NCBI RefSeq assembly: GCF_000613805.1
Contig: NZ_BAJR01000020.1
Location: forward strand, 1-64,000
From: Phocaeicola paurosaccharolyticus JCM 15092
Lineage (GTDB): Bacteria; Bacteroidota; Bacteroidia; Bacteroidales; Bacteroidaceae
Direction of reading: 5' to 3'
Length of the DNA: 64,000 nt
Below the pieces are notes generated by a model, which searched no databases, was not told the DNA's origin, and worked only from the letters and a program-made list of their open reading frames with translations. Below, one piece after another: positions 9,091 to 17,486 of the stretch; the stretch's first letter is position 1, and every line of letters begins with the position of its first letter. Both the position numbers and the translations under genes were made by a program.

Positions 9091-10128
9091 TCAGTTTCTT
9101 AATTTTGATTGATAATTAATTCCTTGCTTTAAGTAAGTCATCAATAGGATAACACCTATAAATGTTATAGGCAAAGCGATAAACATGCCCAATATACTGC
9201 CACAAAAAGTATCATATACACCATGAAGTGTGGCTGGTATTGCAATGGCCAGAAAATAAAGTGATATTCGATATTTAGGATATAAGTTGGCAAATGCAAT
9301 AAAATAGCCAGCAATACCGCACCAGATAGCATGTAGGAATGGAAGACTAGTTAATCTTGCAATGTTCATAAAAAATGCAGATGTATAATCTAACTGAACA
9401 TTCACACTTGTCTGATATTGAACACCTTCAAATACACCAAAGGCAATTCCTGACATTAAGCCATAGTAAACCAGTGTTTGTGGAATAAGAGGCTCTTTGG
9501 CTTTCCTTGCTATTATATACACTGGTATAGCTTTACCTAATTCTTCAGAAACACCAACGCCAAGTATAAATCCAATCAATGATAAAGGTATTCCTAATTT
9601 TGTCATGTACATGAATGGATTGAGGGCAGGAATCCCTAATATATCCCATATCAAGAACACGAAGAACTGTGTTAGAAAAAATACTAATACAGTTGTTTTG
9701 ATAGTTACTTGCGGCGTTTTAAAGAACGAAAAGAAAAACATTCCCCATATAACAGCAAAATAGAGAGATACTAGGTAAAATACTAGGTATCCACCAATAG
9801 GCATGAAACTCAGGACAGAAGGAAATAATCCTATGGCGGCAAGTATCAAAAGAGTTTTATCTGATATCCATTTCTTTTTCTGAAACGAGTCTTTGGGAAT
9901 AATCAGCTCTGAACCGATTTTGTTTAATTGTGCTACTAAGTTACCCCCATGAGAAACTTTAGCTTTAAATCCATTTCTTTTAAGCAAAATTCTGACGGTG
10001 GTTTCCTCTGTGCTGTTAGCATCTTTTGCTTTATCGCACAAAAGAATTTGCCCGCTATTCACATATGATAGTAGGGTATGTTCGTCATAAGGGCCGAATT
10101 GCTGATTATTCCTTATTACAAAAACCAT
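9091..10128 (-). CDS. GYF_2 domain fused to PrsW-family membrane protease
   Basis: Residues 1-50 (MVFVIRNNQQFGPYDEHTLL and following) form a GYF_2-type domain. About eight transmembrane segments follow and carry the PrsW/CAAX-protease-like motifs: EELGKAIPVY near residue 195, FGVFEGVQY near 230, HAIWCGIAGYF near 263 and HGVYDT near 302. The Glu and His residues expected to bind metal are all present. PrsW proteins cleave membrane-anchored regulators. Here the substrates could be the island's own lipoproteins or a membrane-linked signalling partner. The enzyme class is well supported, the substrate is inferred. Confidence 0.8.
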   Translation of the reverse strand: MVFVIRNNQQFGPYDEHTLLSYVNSGQILLCDKAKDANSTEETTVRILLKRNGFKAKVSHGGNLVAQLNKIGSELIIPKDSFQKKKWISDKTLLILAAIGLFPSVLSFMPIGGYLVFYLVSLYFAVIWGMFFFSFFKTPQVTIKTTVLVFFLTQFFVFLIWDILGIPALNPFMYMTKLGIPLSLIGFILGVGVSEELGKAIPVYIIARKAKEPLIPQTLVYYGLMSGIAFGVFEGVQYQTSVNVQLDYTSAFFMNIARLTSLPFLHAIWCGIAGYFIAFANLYPKYRISLYFLAIAIPATLHGVYDTFCGSILGMFIALPITFIGVILLMTYLKQGINYQSKLRN

Positions 10129-10137
10129 AGTTCTTAA

Positions 10138-10416
10138 TTATCTCCTCACTCTATAATACTTAACTTCTGTTCTTTCTCCATCTTTACTGATTCTGAAATA
10201 CTGTTCTCCATTTTTTACTATCAGAAAAGTGTCTTTTACTCCACCAAACTTTGTTACAATTGATGGTTCGTAAGGTTCATCACCTTCTTCAGTAGGATAT
10301 TCAGAATATAACTTTTTGGCAAAATCTTTTTTTTGCTTCTGCCAAATTAGTCCACAACTTGTTAACATATAGCATGTAGCAATACAAAGAGCGAAAGTAA
10401 TAAAAGTTCGTTTCAT
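10138..10416 (-). CDS. Small lipoprotein of the Ter island
   Basis: This 92-residue protein begins MKRTFITFALCIATCYMLTS followed by CGL, a standard lipoprotein signal with cysteine near residue 21. The mature part is about 70 residues, charged and beta-rich (TFLIVKNGEQYFRISKDGER), with no recognised family. It lies 1 base after the kinase-like gene and 9 bases before the PrsW gene. It may be a PrsW substrate or an outer partner of the membrane complex. Confidence 0.65.
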   Translation of the reverse strand: MKRTFITFALCIATCYMLTSCGLIWQKQKKDFAKKLYSEYPTEEGDEPYEPSIVTKFGGVKDTFLIVKNGEQYFRISKDGERTEVKYYRVRR

Positions 10417-10417
10417 A

Positions 10418-11890
10418 TTAGTTGTTCACCAATTGCACAATAATCAATCTGTCACCATCTTTTTTCCCTAACAGAATTTTTTTGTCTTCTGTAAGTTCAA
10501 CAAATTGACCAATCTCAATTTTCGTATCTGTATCTTTATCCCATAAATCCGGTAATCGACGATTAATCAATATCCAATGATTATTATAGAAGTGGAAATC
10601 GCCAACAGGTTTTTTCTCGTCATCTGTAAGTTTCTCATTTGGGAATATGAAGCGATTAACGTGCCACATGTATAGAGTTTGCTTATCATACACCATCAAA
10701 CGGTAATTTTCAGGGCGAAACGTTCCTGGTTTTGGGGAATAATATAGATTCAATACCGGCAATTGACCATGATATTCTTTACCACAGAAAGGACACCTTG
10801 GTTTTGTCGAATTATCAAATACAAACCAATGAGCCTCACAATTCGGGTTTTGGCAAGGCTGAATTAAATCTGTCGTTTTTACTAAGGCCGTAACCCAATC
10901 ATCAGCTGTAGGTCGAAGACTTGGATTATGCAGACCATCTATAAACGCTCTGTCAAATAATTCCTTCAAATAAGGACCACATATCGTATATGGCAACTTA
11001 GTAACATCTCCTTGAGGCAATTCACTTGGGGCTAACTGATTTACCTTGGGACGGTTACTCTTGTCTGTTGGATGTTCTATAAACAGAGCTTTTGCCCCCA
11101 TTGACAATTCTTCATCTTTTGCTGCATCCATATCATTTACTTTACCTCCACGTAGAGGATGACGATAAAGGAGATACATGTAGATTAAAACAGCTAGTGC
11201 ATGTCTATCTGTTTGGATGCTTGGTAACTTTTTGTTTGGATCACCAACTTTTAGACTTCGAGTTTCTAAAACCTCAGGAGCAATAAAGTCTGGAGTACCA
11301 ACAACGTCTGGTGGAAATAGACCTGGCACGACTAAACCATCGCAATCTATAATGTTAGCCTTACCACTCTTTGGATCTACCAAAACGTTCTTATATGACA
11401 GGTCTGAATGGGCTAAACCTGCGGCATGAAGTCGTTTAACGGCACGTGCAATTTGAATACACATGTGAAAATGTGTCAGCCAAGTTCCTTTAAACTCAGA
11501 TTCCACAAATTTGTTTCTTAGTTTAGCGGATGCAAACCATTTGCCTTCTTTTTCTTTTCCTTTGAATCGTCCACCTTCAAAAAAGAAATGCTTATCATAA
11601 GTTGGGCAAACTATGCCCAACTTACCATTCCATTCTACCAATGTAGGCCAACAAAACAAACATTTCCAGTACTCTCCACCTGCTTGATTGAAGATTCGCT
11701 CACGATAGATTTCTGTAATCTTTTGCAATCGTTCTTTTGCTATTGCGTCTTGAGTATTTCTAAAAAATCCCACTACATAGGATTTATCAGGGCTGAAGTA
11801 CACATCTTTCATTGCACCTGAGCCGATAACATCATCGATAAACTCAACATTGGAGCCATCGGTTGCTGTAAGTCTTATCGTCTGTGCCAT
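10418..11890 (-). CDS. Protein-kinase-like protein with zinc ribbon
   Basis: The 490-residue protein keeps the landmarks of a Ser/Thr kinase fold. It has a glycine-rich loop (GSGAMKDVYF, residues 23-32) and a catalytic loop, AHSDLSYKNVLV, near 160 with the expected Asp and Asn. A metal-binding IIDCDG near 180 stands in place of DFG, and GTPDFIAPEVLE serves as the APE segment. A four-cysteine zinc ribbon (CQNPNCEAHW...RCPFCGKEY) lies near residues 340-370, and a beta-rich C-terminal domain follows. It lies 2 bases after the PP2C gene, so the pair forms a likely phosphorylation switch. Kinase, phosphatase and vWA genes occur together in known Ter systems. Confidence 0.8.
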   Translation of the reverse strand: MAQTIRLTATDGSNVEFIDDVIGSGAMKDVYFSPDKSYVVGFFRNTQDAIAKERLQKITEIYRERIFNQAGGEYWKCLFCWPTLVEWNGKLGIVCPTYDKHFFFEGGRFKGKEKEGKWFASAKLRNKFVESEFKGTWLTHFHMCIQIARAVKRLHAAGLAHSDLSYKNVLVDPKSGKANIIDCDGLVVPGLFPPDVVGTPDFIAPEVLETRSLKVGDPNKKLPSIQTDRHALAVLIYMYLLYRHPLRGGKVNDMDAAKDEELSMGAKALFIEHPTDKSNRPKVNQLAPSELPQGDVTKLPYTICGPYLKELFDRAFIDGLHNPSLRPTADDWVTALVKTTDLIQPCQNPNCEAHWFVFDNSTKPRCPFCGKEYHGQLPVLNLYYSPKPGTFRPENYRLMVYDKQTLYMWHVNRFIFPNEKLTDDEKKPVGDFHFYNNHWILINRRLPDLWDKDTDTKIEIGQFVELTEDKKILLGKKDGDRLIIVQLVNN

Positions 11891-11892
11891 AG

Positions 11893-13293
11893 TTAATATA
11901 ATATTGCAATAGTTCTATCATCGTGGTTGCCTGGAGACCAAAAACTTAACCATTTCAACAATTGTGTCTTTGATTCTTCATTATCGTCTGACAAGTCAAC
12001 TCCACCAATTTCATCCTCTGCAAATCCTGTTTTAAGCTTATTCCAGAACTCTTTCCATTTTTCAAAGTCATTCAAGTTGTTTTCCGTTTCAAACATAGGA
12101 TCTGATACACCATCCGTCATCAACATCAGGGAAGTAAAGTCATCTTCAATTGAAAAACGTAGTCTTTCAAATACAGCCGTTGCATCTTTAAATATTTCTG
12201 GCATAGTAAGGAATCTTGTCTGTCCAGAGTATTCTCCTTCATCAGGAATACCGAGTAGTTTTGATGTACCTTTCTTTTCATTATAAAGACACATTGCTCC
12301 ATCACCAACCCAATATGATGCGATAAACCACCCAAAATCAAATTTCTTACATATTGCAAACATAAGAGTGGTTGCAAAATCTTTTGGTTTTGAGTTTTCA
12401 TTAGCCTTTGATGCCTCATTGATTGCTTTATGAGCTTTAAAAGCTGCGTTACCGATAATATCATAGATAATATTCGCCATTTGTTTACGAGCCGTTTCTT
12501 CGTCCTCTGCATTTTTGTATGCACGGATTTTTTCTTCAAAGGCAGCACTGTCCTTGAGTTTTTCCAAACAATGCGCAACAACAGTTTCGCATGCTATTTC
12601 TGAGCCCTTTCGTGAGTATTTAGCAGAACCAGCACCATCTGCAACCGCAATGATATACCAATCAGAATCTTCACAATGAACCAATTTGAAATGGTCATCG
12701 CGTGCTTTCCCTTCTTGTGCGTGAGAACGTCCACGTTGACTAGCTGCAACAATATCCTTTCTAGGACCTGTTTCTTCCTTTTCCTCAACTTTTACATATT
12801 CACAAACGCAATCGTCTTTATAGAATATGACATTTTTATCAGTTGGAATATCTTTCCACAAAGAACGAGGATTTGGATTGAAAGCAATTGGTAATTCTAT
12901 TGATAAAGGTTCTTCTCCGTCAATCATACCATCATATTTGTATGATAATTTTAGCTTAAAATCACCAGGTTGAGATGGCTTGCCAGATATTGTACATTCG
13001 TTTTCTTCTGATATGTCGCACTTTAAGCCTAATTGGTCACATCCATCAATCCAAAAATCAGTTACCACATCCTTCGACAGTGAAAAACTAGCAGTATAGT
13101 CTTTGCGTACTGTGCCATTGGATAACTTGATATTTAAATCTTTAACCTGATTTTCGATAACGATTCTTTTGTTCATACGACTATCTTTATATTTATTCCA
13201 AGCTTCATTGATTAACCATTTTTGGAAGTCATCTCCCTGAGCAAGTGATGCTTGAATTCCGCATTGCTCTAATAATGTTGTAACTAAACTCAT
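11893..13293 (-). CDS. PP2C phosphatase with Ig-like N-terminal domain
   Basis: The 466-residue protein ends in a PP2C domain. RGRSHAQEGKARDDHF sits near residue 188, the metal-binding IIAVADGAGSAKYSRKGSEIA stretch near 212, LMLMTDGVSDPM near 392 and HDDRTIAIL at the very end. Residues 45-150 form a beta-sandwich with CTISGKPSQPGDFKLKLSY, the signature of the putative-Ig (He_PIG) family. That family is usually extracellular and is odd on a cytosolic phosphatase. It presumably reverses the action of the adjacent kinase-like protein on Ter components. It abuts the vWA gene upstream with a 2-base gap. Confidence 0.85.
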   Translation of the reverse strand: MSLVTTLLEQCGIQASLAQGDDFQKWLINEAWNKYKDSRMNKRIVIENQVKDLNIKLSNGTVRKDYTASFSLSKDVVTDFWIDGCDQLGLKCDISEENECTISGKPSQPGDFKLKLSYKYDGMIDGEEPLSIELPIAFNPNPRSLWKDIPTDKNVIFYKDDCVCEYVKVEEKEETGPRKDIVAASQRGRSHAQEGKARDDHFKLVHCEDSDWYIIAVADGAGSAKYSRKGSEIACETVVAHCLEKLKDSAAFEEKIRAYKNAEDEETARKQMANIIYDIIGNAAFKAHKAINEASKANENSKPKDFATTLMFAICKKFDFGWFIASYWVGDGAMCLYNEKKGTSKLLGIPDEGEYSGQTRFLTMPEIFKDATAVFERLRFSIEDDFTSLMLMTDGVSDPMFETENNLNDFEKWKEFWNKLKTGFAEDEIGGVDLSDDNEESKTQLLKWLSFWSPGNHDDRTIAILY

Positions 13294-13295
13294 GA

Positions 13296-14348
13296 TTATC
13301 CTCTACTTCTGTTAACATCAGCACCACCAGCTCCAATAGCTGAAAGTTCACCTTCAAGACCACACCATGGACATTTGTTGTGAGATTCTTCACCTACGCA
13401 GAAAACATTTCCGCATTCACAAACGACTAAACCTAACTGATTACCGCAACATGGACACGTTGGTACTCCTACAAGTTCGGCTGTATTTATGTTTCTATTG
13501 GTAGAACCTTCTTGAGATAATGCTTTATAGCTTTCATTATCTACGGGATATGCACCAACTAATTTAAAGTCCATACAATTGAATCCTTCTAGTCCTTCAA
13601 TTCCTAATGGCTTAATTCTCTTTGCATATTTGATTAGATAGTTCTTTCCTGTTGTCTGGCATTTACCTAAAAGTACAGCAAAGTTTTCATCTATCTTGCA
13701 AGCTTTAGTTGTGTCAACTTTTTCAAGATTGATGCCTGTAGTAGGAGCTAACTGTATATCGTCAGTACCACAATCAGTTACAGAAACGCTTGTTGTTTTA
13801 ATGGAGGCTGTTACCCATTTGAAGAATTTTGAGAATGATTCAGCATCAGTATCTTTTAAACGTAAAACGTTGTCAGATATTTGACCTAACATTTGGGTGT
13901 TTACATTATCACCTATGGAAATAGCAACTAGGTTGCAACTTCTTTTGTATTTAGAATTCCATCTGTCAAAGGCTGCTTTATAATCGTCAGTAGGAGTTCC
14001 ATCCGTGAACAAGAAAATGATAGGTTTCCAGTCTCCTTTCACCTCTGTTGTTGTCTTTTGAATAGATTTATCCAAATCGTCCATAAGGTAATTCATTGCT
14101 GTTCCCAATGATGTACCTCCACCAATAGGAAGTGTAGGAGGATAGAACTTATATAGTTCTGTCAATGGTGAAAGATTTTGCGCTTTACCTGCAAATGCGA
14201 TAACAGAAACAAATACTGTTTCCAAAGCGTATGGATCAACGCGTAAATCCTGAATGATTGTACGCATACCATTTTGAACCTGTTCAATAGGTTCTCCAAT
14301 CATAGATTCTGATGCGTCTATGAGGAAATAGATAGGTAATCTTCTCAT
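13296..14348 (-). CDS. vWA protein with TerY-C zinc domain
   Basis: I chose the start at 14348 (MRRLPIYFLIDASESM), which matches the three related vWA proteins in this island; the ATG at 14387 would overlap the AIM24 gene. The vWA domain has an intact MIDAS site: DASES, the Thr of GGTSLG and the Asp of FTDGTPTDD. The C-terminal 60 residues form a double zinc ribbon (CPCCGNQL...CECGNVFC...CPWCGLEG) as in the TerY-C family. TerY-type proteins act as metal-dependent scaffolds that bind TerD proteins and the kinase or phosphatase. It is the only one of the four vWA proteins here with the zinc tail. Confidence 0.85.
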   Translation of the reverse strand: MRRLPIYFLIDASESMIGEPIEQVQNGMRTIIQDLRVDPYALETVFVSVIAFAGKAQNLSPLTELYKFYPPTLPIGGGTSLGTAMNYLMDDLDKSIQKTTTEVKGDWKPIIFLFTDGTPTDDYKAAFDRWNSKYKRSCNLVAISIGDNVNTQMLGQISDNVLRLKDTDAESFSKFFKWVTASIKTTSVSVTDCGTDDIQLAPTTGINLEKVDTTKACKIDENFAVLLGKCQTTGKNYLIKYAKRIKPLGIEGLEGFNCMDFKLVGAYPVDNESYKALSQEGSTNRNINTAELVGVPTCPCCGNQLGLVVCECGNVFCVGEESHNKCPWCGLEGELSAIGAGGADVNRSRG

Positions 14349-14367
14349 ATTATTTATTTTTTTATTG

Positions 14368-15009
14368 TTATCTAATAATTGGCACACTTGAAAGAAATAC
14401 TTTGCCGGGGCCTGTTATTCTTGTCATTAAAAAGCCTTCTCCAGATACTAGGTTTCTTACTATATTCGTATTTCTTTGAACTGATATTCTTGAATCGTCA
14501 ATATCATAAAGAGCTTTGATATGGTCTTCATCAACAACAATTTCTTCACCAGATACTAAATCTCTTTCAATAAGAGAATCTATACAATCAAAGAATACAG
14601 TAGAATCTCCTGTAACTTTTTGATATGTAAACCCAGCTCCAGTGAGTAACTTGTTTATAGAAAAATTTAGATCAATCTGAACTCTATTATTTGATGCCAC
14701 ATAATCACCTCTTCTTAAAATTAGTGTATGACCTGGTGTAACTTTTATATATTTAAGACTACCTGTTCTTCCAGATACTACAATTTTTTTTGTCGAATTT
14801 GATATATTCTGATATTTTATTAAGAAGATTGATTCACCTGACAATTTGCTGCTTATTACGCTAGCCAAACCATTGCCAGACATCAATACTTCTTGATCAA
14901 TACCATTATCCATATAGATTAGTGCACCTCTCTCAGCATAGAAGCATTCTCCTTGATTCAAAGTTGCTTCTAATGCTTGAAAAACATTACCGATTAATTT
15001 GCAATTCAT
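14368..15009 (-). CDS. AIM24-family protein
   Basis: This 213-residue beta-rich protein fits the AIM24/TIGR00266 family: GECFYAERGALIYMDNG near residue 20, repeated GESIFLIKY and GEGFLMTRITGPGKVFLSS units, and SGRTGSLKYIKV. The family folds as a double beta-propeller-like or beta-roll barrel and often accompanies TerD and stress genes. It lies between two vWA genes, 5 bases from the one upstream. Its biochemical role is unknown; an adaptor or ligand-sensing part is likely. Confidence 0.75.
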   Translation of the reverse strand: MNCKLIGNVFQALEATLNQGECFYAERGALIYMDNGIDQEVLMSGNGLASVISSKLSGESIFLIKYQNISNSTKKIVVSGRTGSLKYIKVTPGHTLILRRGDYVASNNRVQIDLNFSINKLLTGAGFTYQKVTGDSTVFFDCIDSLIERDLVSGEEIVVDEDHIKALYDIDDSRISVQRNTNIVRNLVSGEGFLMTRITGPGKVFLSSVPIIR

Positions 15010-15014
15010 ATTAC

Positions 15015-15653
15015 TTAAATTACTACGTTCACTTCTTCTGGAGGAGGAGGTAAAACAAGTTCTTCTGTTGCTCCCATAGATTTATTTCCTTCTCCAATAA
15101 TTCCGCTTACCCATTTGAAAAATTTCATTAGGGATGCGCTATCTAGGGTATCTATTTGATATACTTTATCTGATAGTAATCTTAGTTCTTCGGTCTTTGC
15201 TTTAGGACCAGCTGCACAACAAACAATCGTTGCAAAGTTGCTATTCTTAACTTTGGGGATTACATTGTTAAAAGCTTGTATATCTGAAGGCTTTCCGTCG
15301 GTCATTAAAAATAAAAGAGGCATCCAGTCACCCTTTTGTTCTTTGCTGCCTTTATTTACTTCTTTATCAACTTTCTCGCAAAGCATTTCCAAAGCAGCAC
15401 CCATGTGAGTCGGTCCACTATCAGGTGTACTTATCTCTGGCATTTGTAAATCGTCAATAGGCGTAAGTGGAATTAACTGATTTACATCTTTATCGTATGT
15501 GATTATACTTATACTTACTGTTTCCAGTGCGTATGGATCATTGCGCAATGTACTTAACATTGCTTCGATACCAACCTTTACAGATTCAATAGGTTCTCCT
15601 TTCATTGAACCGGAGGTATCTATTAGTAGATAAACAGGTAGTCTACGTGCCAT
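15015..15653 (-). CDS. vWA-domain protein, TerY-like
   Basis: The 212-residue protein is a single vWA domain. MIDAS residues are intact: DTSGS near residue 12, the Thr of GPTHMG near 75 and the Asp of MTDGKPSD near 116. A proline-rich end (LVLPPPPEEVNVVI) is shared with the vWA protein at 16821-17459. The missing zinc tail distinguishes it from the first TerY-like protein. It probably binds a divalent metal together with an acidic residue of a partner, such as a TerD protein or the kinase. Confidence 0.85.
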   Translation of the reverse strand: MARRLPVYLLIDTSGSMKGEPIESVKVGIEAMLSTLRNDPYALETVSISIITYDKDVNQLIPLTPIDDLQMPEISTPDSGPTHMGAALEMLCEKVDKEVNKGSKEQKGDWMPLLFLMTDGKPSDIQAFNNVIPKVKNSNFATIVCCAAGPKAKTEELRLLSDKVYQIDTLDSASLMKFFKWVSGIIGEGNKSMGATEELVLPPPPEEVNVVI

Positions 15654-15670
15654 ATATATAAATTGTCGTT

Positions 15671-16321
15671 TTAATTATTTGTTGAACGCAATACTTTGAT
15701 TTCATTTGGAAGAGGTGGAAGAGCATCTATAGCCATATCATATTCTCCAGCAGTTTCAATTTTCATACTTGTAGTACTAATTGAACTGGATATCCACTTG
15801 AAATATGACTTGATACTTGTAGAATCGATAGTTGATATCTGAATTACATCGTTTGTAATTTTTCTCAACACATCAATATGAGATTTTTCACCCGCAGCGC
15901 AAGCTACCACCACACCGAAAGTAAGCTTTTTGAACTCCGCAATTGGTTTTGCAATTGGTCCACTATAGCCACCATCTGATAAGATGAATAATAATGGCTT
16001 CCAATCACCTTTTGTTTCTGGAGTGTTCTTATGTACTTCTTCGGGAACTTTTGAAGTTAACAGCATTAGTGCTTCGCCTAAGGCCGAGCGACCTTTTGCT
16101 ATGATTTCTGGTAGGTGAAATTTATATACTTCTGTTAGTGGAACAATTTGTTCAGCTGAAGCGTTATAGGTTATAATGCTCAAACAAACTGTTTCTAAAG
16201 CATATGGATCTTGGTTTAATGATTCTATAAGAGACGTAATGCCTCCCTTTACCGCTTCTATGGGTTCTCCGCGCATAGAAGTGGACGTGTCTATCAATAT
16301 ATAAACAGGTAAGCGTCTCAT
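15671..16321 (-). CDS. vWA-domain protein with altered MIDAS
   Basis: This 216-residue vWA protein is related to its neighbours across its whole length. The first MIDAS loop is DTSTS (complete), the Thr position carries Ser (GRSALG) and the third loop is LSDGGYSG. The Thr-to-Ser change is conservative, so metal binding may be kept but tuned. The end (LPPLPNEIKVL) resembles the proline-rich tails of its paralogs. It is separated from the TerB-like gene upstream by a 95-base gap containing a strong hairpin. Confidence 0.8.
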   Translation of the reverse strand: MRRLPVYILIDTSTSMRGEPIEAVKGGITSLIESLNQDPYALETVCLSIITYNASAEQIVPLTEVYKFHLPEIIAKGRSALGEALMLLTSKVPEEVHKNTPETKGDWKPLLFILSDGGYSGPIAKPIAEFKKLTFGVVVACAAGEKSHIDVLRKITNDVIQISTIDSTSIKSYFKWISSSISTTSMKIETAGEYDMAIDALPPLPNEIKVLRSTNN

Positions 16322-16367
16322 GTTTCTAAAACTTTAAAATAAGTCTTTCTTAACTAGATAATAGGTA

Positions 16368-16418
16368 TTGCGTGTAGGCTTAGGGCCTTCTAATCCCAAG
16401 CCTACAGCAATTTTTTTT
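16368..16418 (+). terminator. Antisense-facing hairpin with T-run in the Ter operon
   Basis: Arms at 16368-16385 and 16395-16410 pair over roughly 15 positions with a loop of about 9 bases, and eight T residues follow at 16411-16418 on the plus strand. This is the shape of an intrinsic terminator for plus-strand transcripts, although every gene here is on the minus strand. On the minus strand there is no T-run after the stem, so it would instead act as an mRNA-stabilising or processing hairpin right after the TerB-like stop codon. Confidence 0.6.
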
Positions 16419-16791
16419 AGAGTAGAACTGCTAAATTTGCAGGGAAACTCTTAGCTTCTGCTTTCAGCTTTTCCAACAGAGCTTTTTCAGTTCCGTCAAC
16501 CTGACCATCAGCGCCGATTTTATCAACTAACCATGCGGCTTCATTTTCATCGATTTCACCTGGTGATACTTCATCTTTCAGTAAGAAATCAGCAATAGCT
16601 TGAATAAAAAAAGCTTCCCAAGAGGCATCATTTGCCTTGCCTGTTACAGCATCGTTCAATTCGAATAAGAAATCTGCCTCTTCTTTGTCAATGATACCAT
16701 CAGCATAAAGGACTTCCTTCAATTTCGCAACTTCTTCGGCATCAATTATACCATCGGCAAGAAGTTCAGCCTTAAATTCTTGTAAATTCAT
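16417..16791 (-). CDS. TerB-like acidic protein, 124 aa
   Basis: The small helical protein has three repeated acidic turns, LLADGIIDAEEVAKL, LYADGIIDKEEADFL and IGADGQVDGTEKALL. This is the D-G-x-I-D-x-E pattern of TerB and related EF-hand-like loops. Between them lies a hydrophobic helix (AFFIQAIADFLL). TerB proteins are cytosolic, metal-binding and physically associated with TerD and TerC. The gene lies between two vWA genes and is followed by a strong hairpin. Confidence 0.75.
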   Translation of the reverse strand: MNLQEFKAELLADGIIDAEEVAKLKEVLYADGIIDKEEADFLFELNDAVTGKANDASWEAFFIQAIADFLLKDEVSPGEIDENEAAWLVDKIGADGQVDGTEKALLEKLKAEAKSFPANLAVLL

Positions 16792-16820
16792 AATCTGATT
16801 AGTTTAAAATTATACTATTG

Positions 16821-17459
16821 TTATACCACGATGTTTACTTCTGGTGGAGGAGGTGGAAGTTCACTCATACTACCAACATCTGCACCTGTATCTTCAACCT
16901 TCATACTTCCTGCACTGACAGATGCAGAAACCCATTTGAAGAATGATTTGATAGTTGCGCTATCCGTGGTATCAAGTTGAACAACACATTCTGTGATTTT
17001 CTTCAAGACATTTGTGTCAGCCCCTTGACCTGCAGCACAAGCTACGACCATACCAAACTTTCTTTTCTTGAATTCAGCTAAACCTTTAGTGATGTCATCT
17101 GTAGGAATACCATCGGTCATGATGAAAACTAGTGGTTTCCAATCACCTTTTTGTTCAGCTGTGGTTTTAGTGACTTCTTGGTCAACTTTTGTTGAGAGCA
17201 AAGACAAAGCTTCACCAAGTGCAGTACATCCATTAGCCTCAATGTTTGGCTGTTGGAAGGCTGATAACTCAGTCATAGGTGTCACTTGTTTTGCAGAGCT
17301 GTCGAAAGTAATGATACTCAAGTACGCAGTTTCCAATGCATAAGGATCTTGGCGTAATGTAGAGACCAAAACTTGAACACCGTTCTTAACTGCTTCAATA
17401 GGTTCGCCATACATTGAACCAGAACAGTCGAGAAGTAAATAAACAGGTAATCTTCTCAT
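16821..17459 (-). CDS. vWA-domain protein, TerY-like
   Basis: The 212-residue protein is a stand-alone vWA domain with a complete MIDAS: DCSGS near residue 11, the Thr of GCTALG near 75 and the Asp of MTDGIPTDD near 114. It ends in the proline-rich tail LPPPPPEVNIVV. It is the vWA gene closest to the TerD genes, 27 bases downstream of one. The close similarity among the four vWA genes points to tandem duplication. Confidence 0.85.
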   Translation of the reverse strand: MRRLPVYLLLDCSGSMYGEPIEAVKNGVQVLVSTLRQDPYALETAYLSIITFDSSAKQVTPMTELSAFQQPNIEANGCTALGEALSLLSTKVDQEVTKTTAEQKGDWKPLVFIMTDGIPTDDITKGLAEFKKRKFGMVVACAAGQGADTNVLKKITECVVQLDTTDSATIKSFFKWVSASVSAGSMKVEDTGADVGSMSELPPPPPEVNIVV

Positions 17460-17486
17460 AATAAATTCTTTATATTGTTAATAATA

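Noticed and set aside
14349-14387. An extended N-terminus for the TerY-C vWA protein
   Set aside because: It would overlap the AIM24 gene, and the three paralogs start at the MRRLPVY-type methionine.
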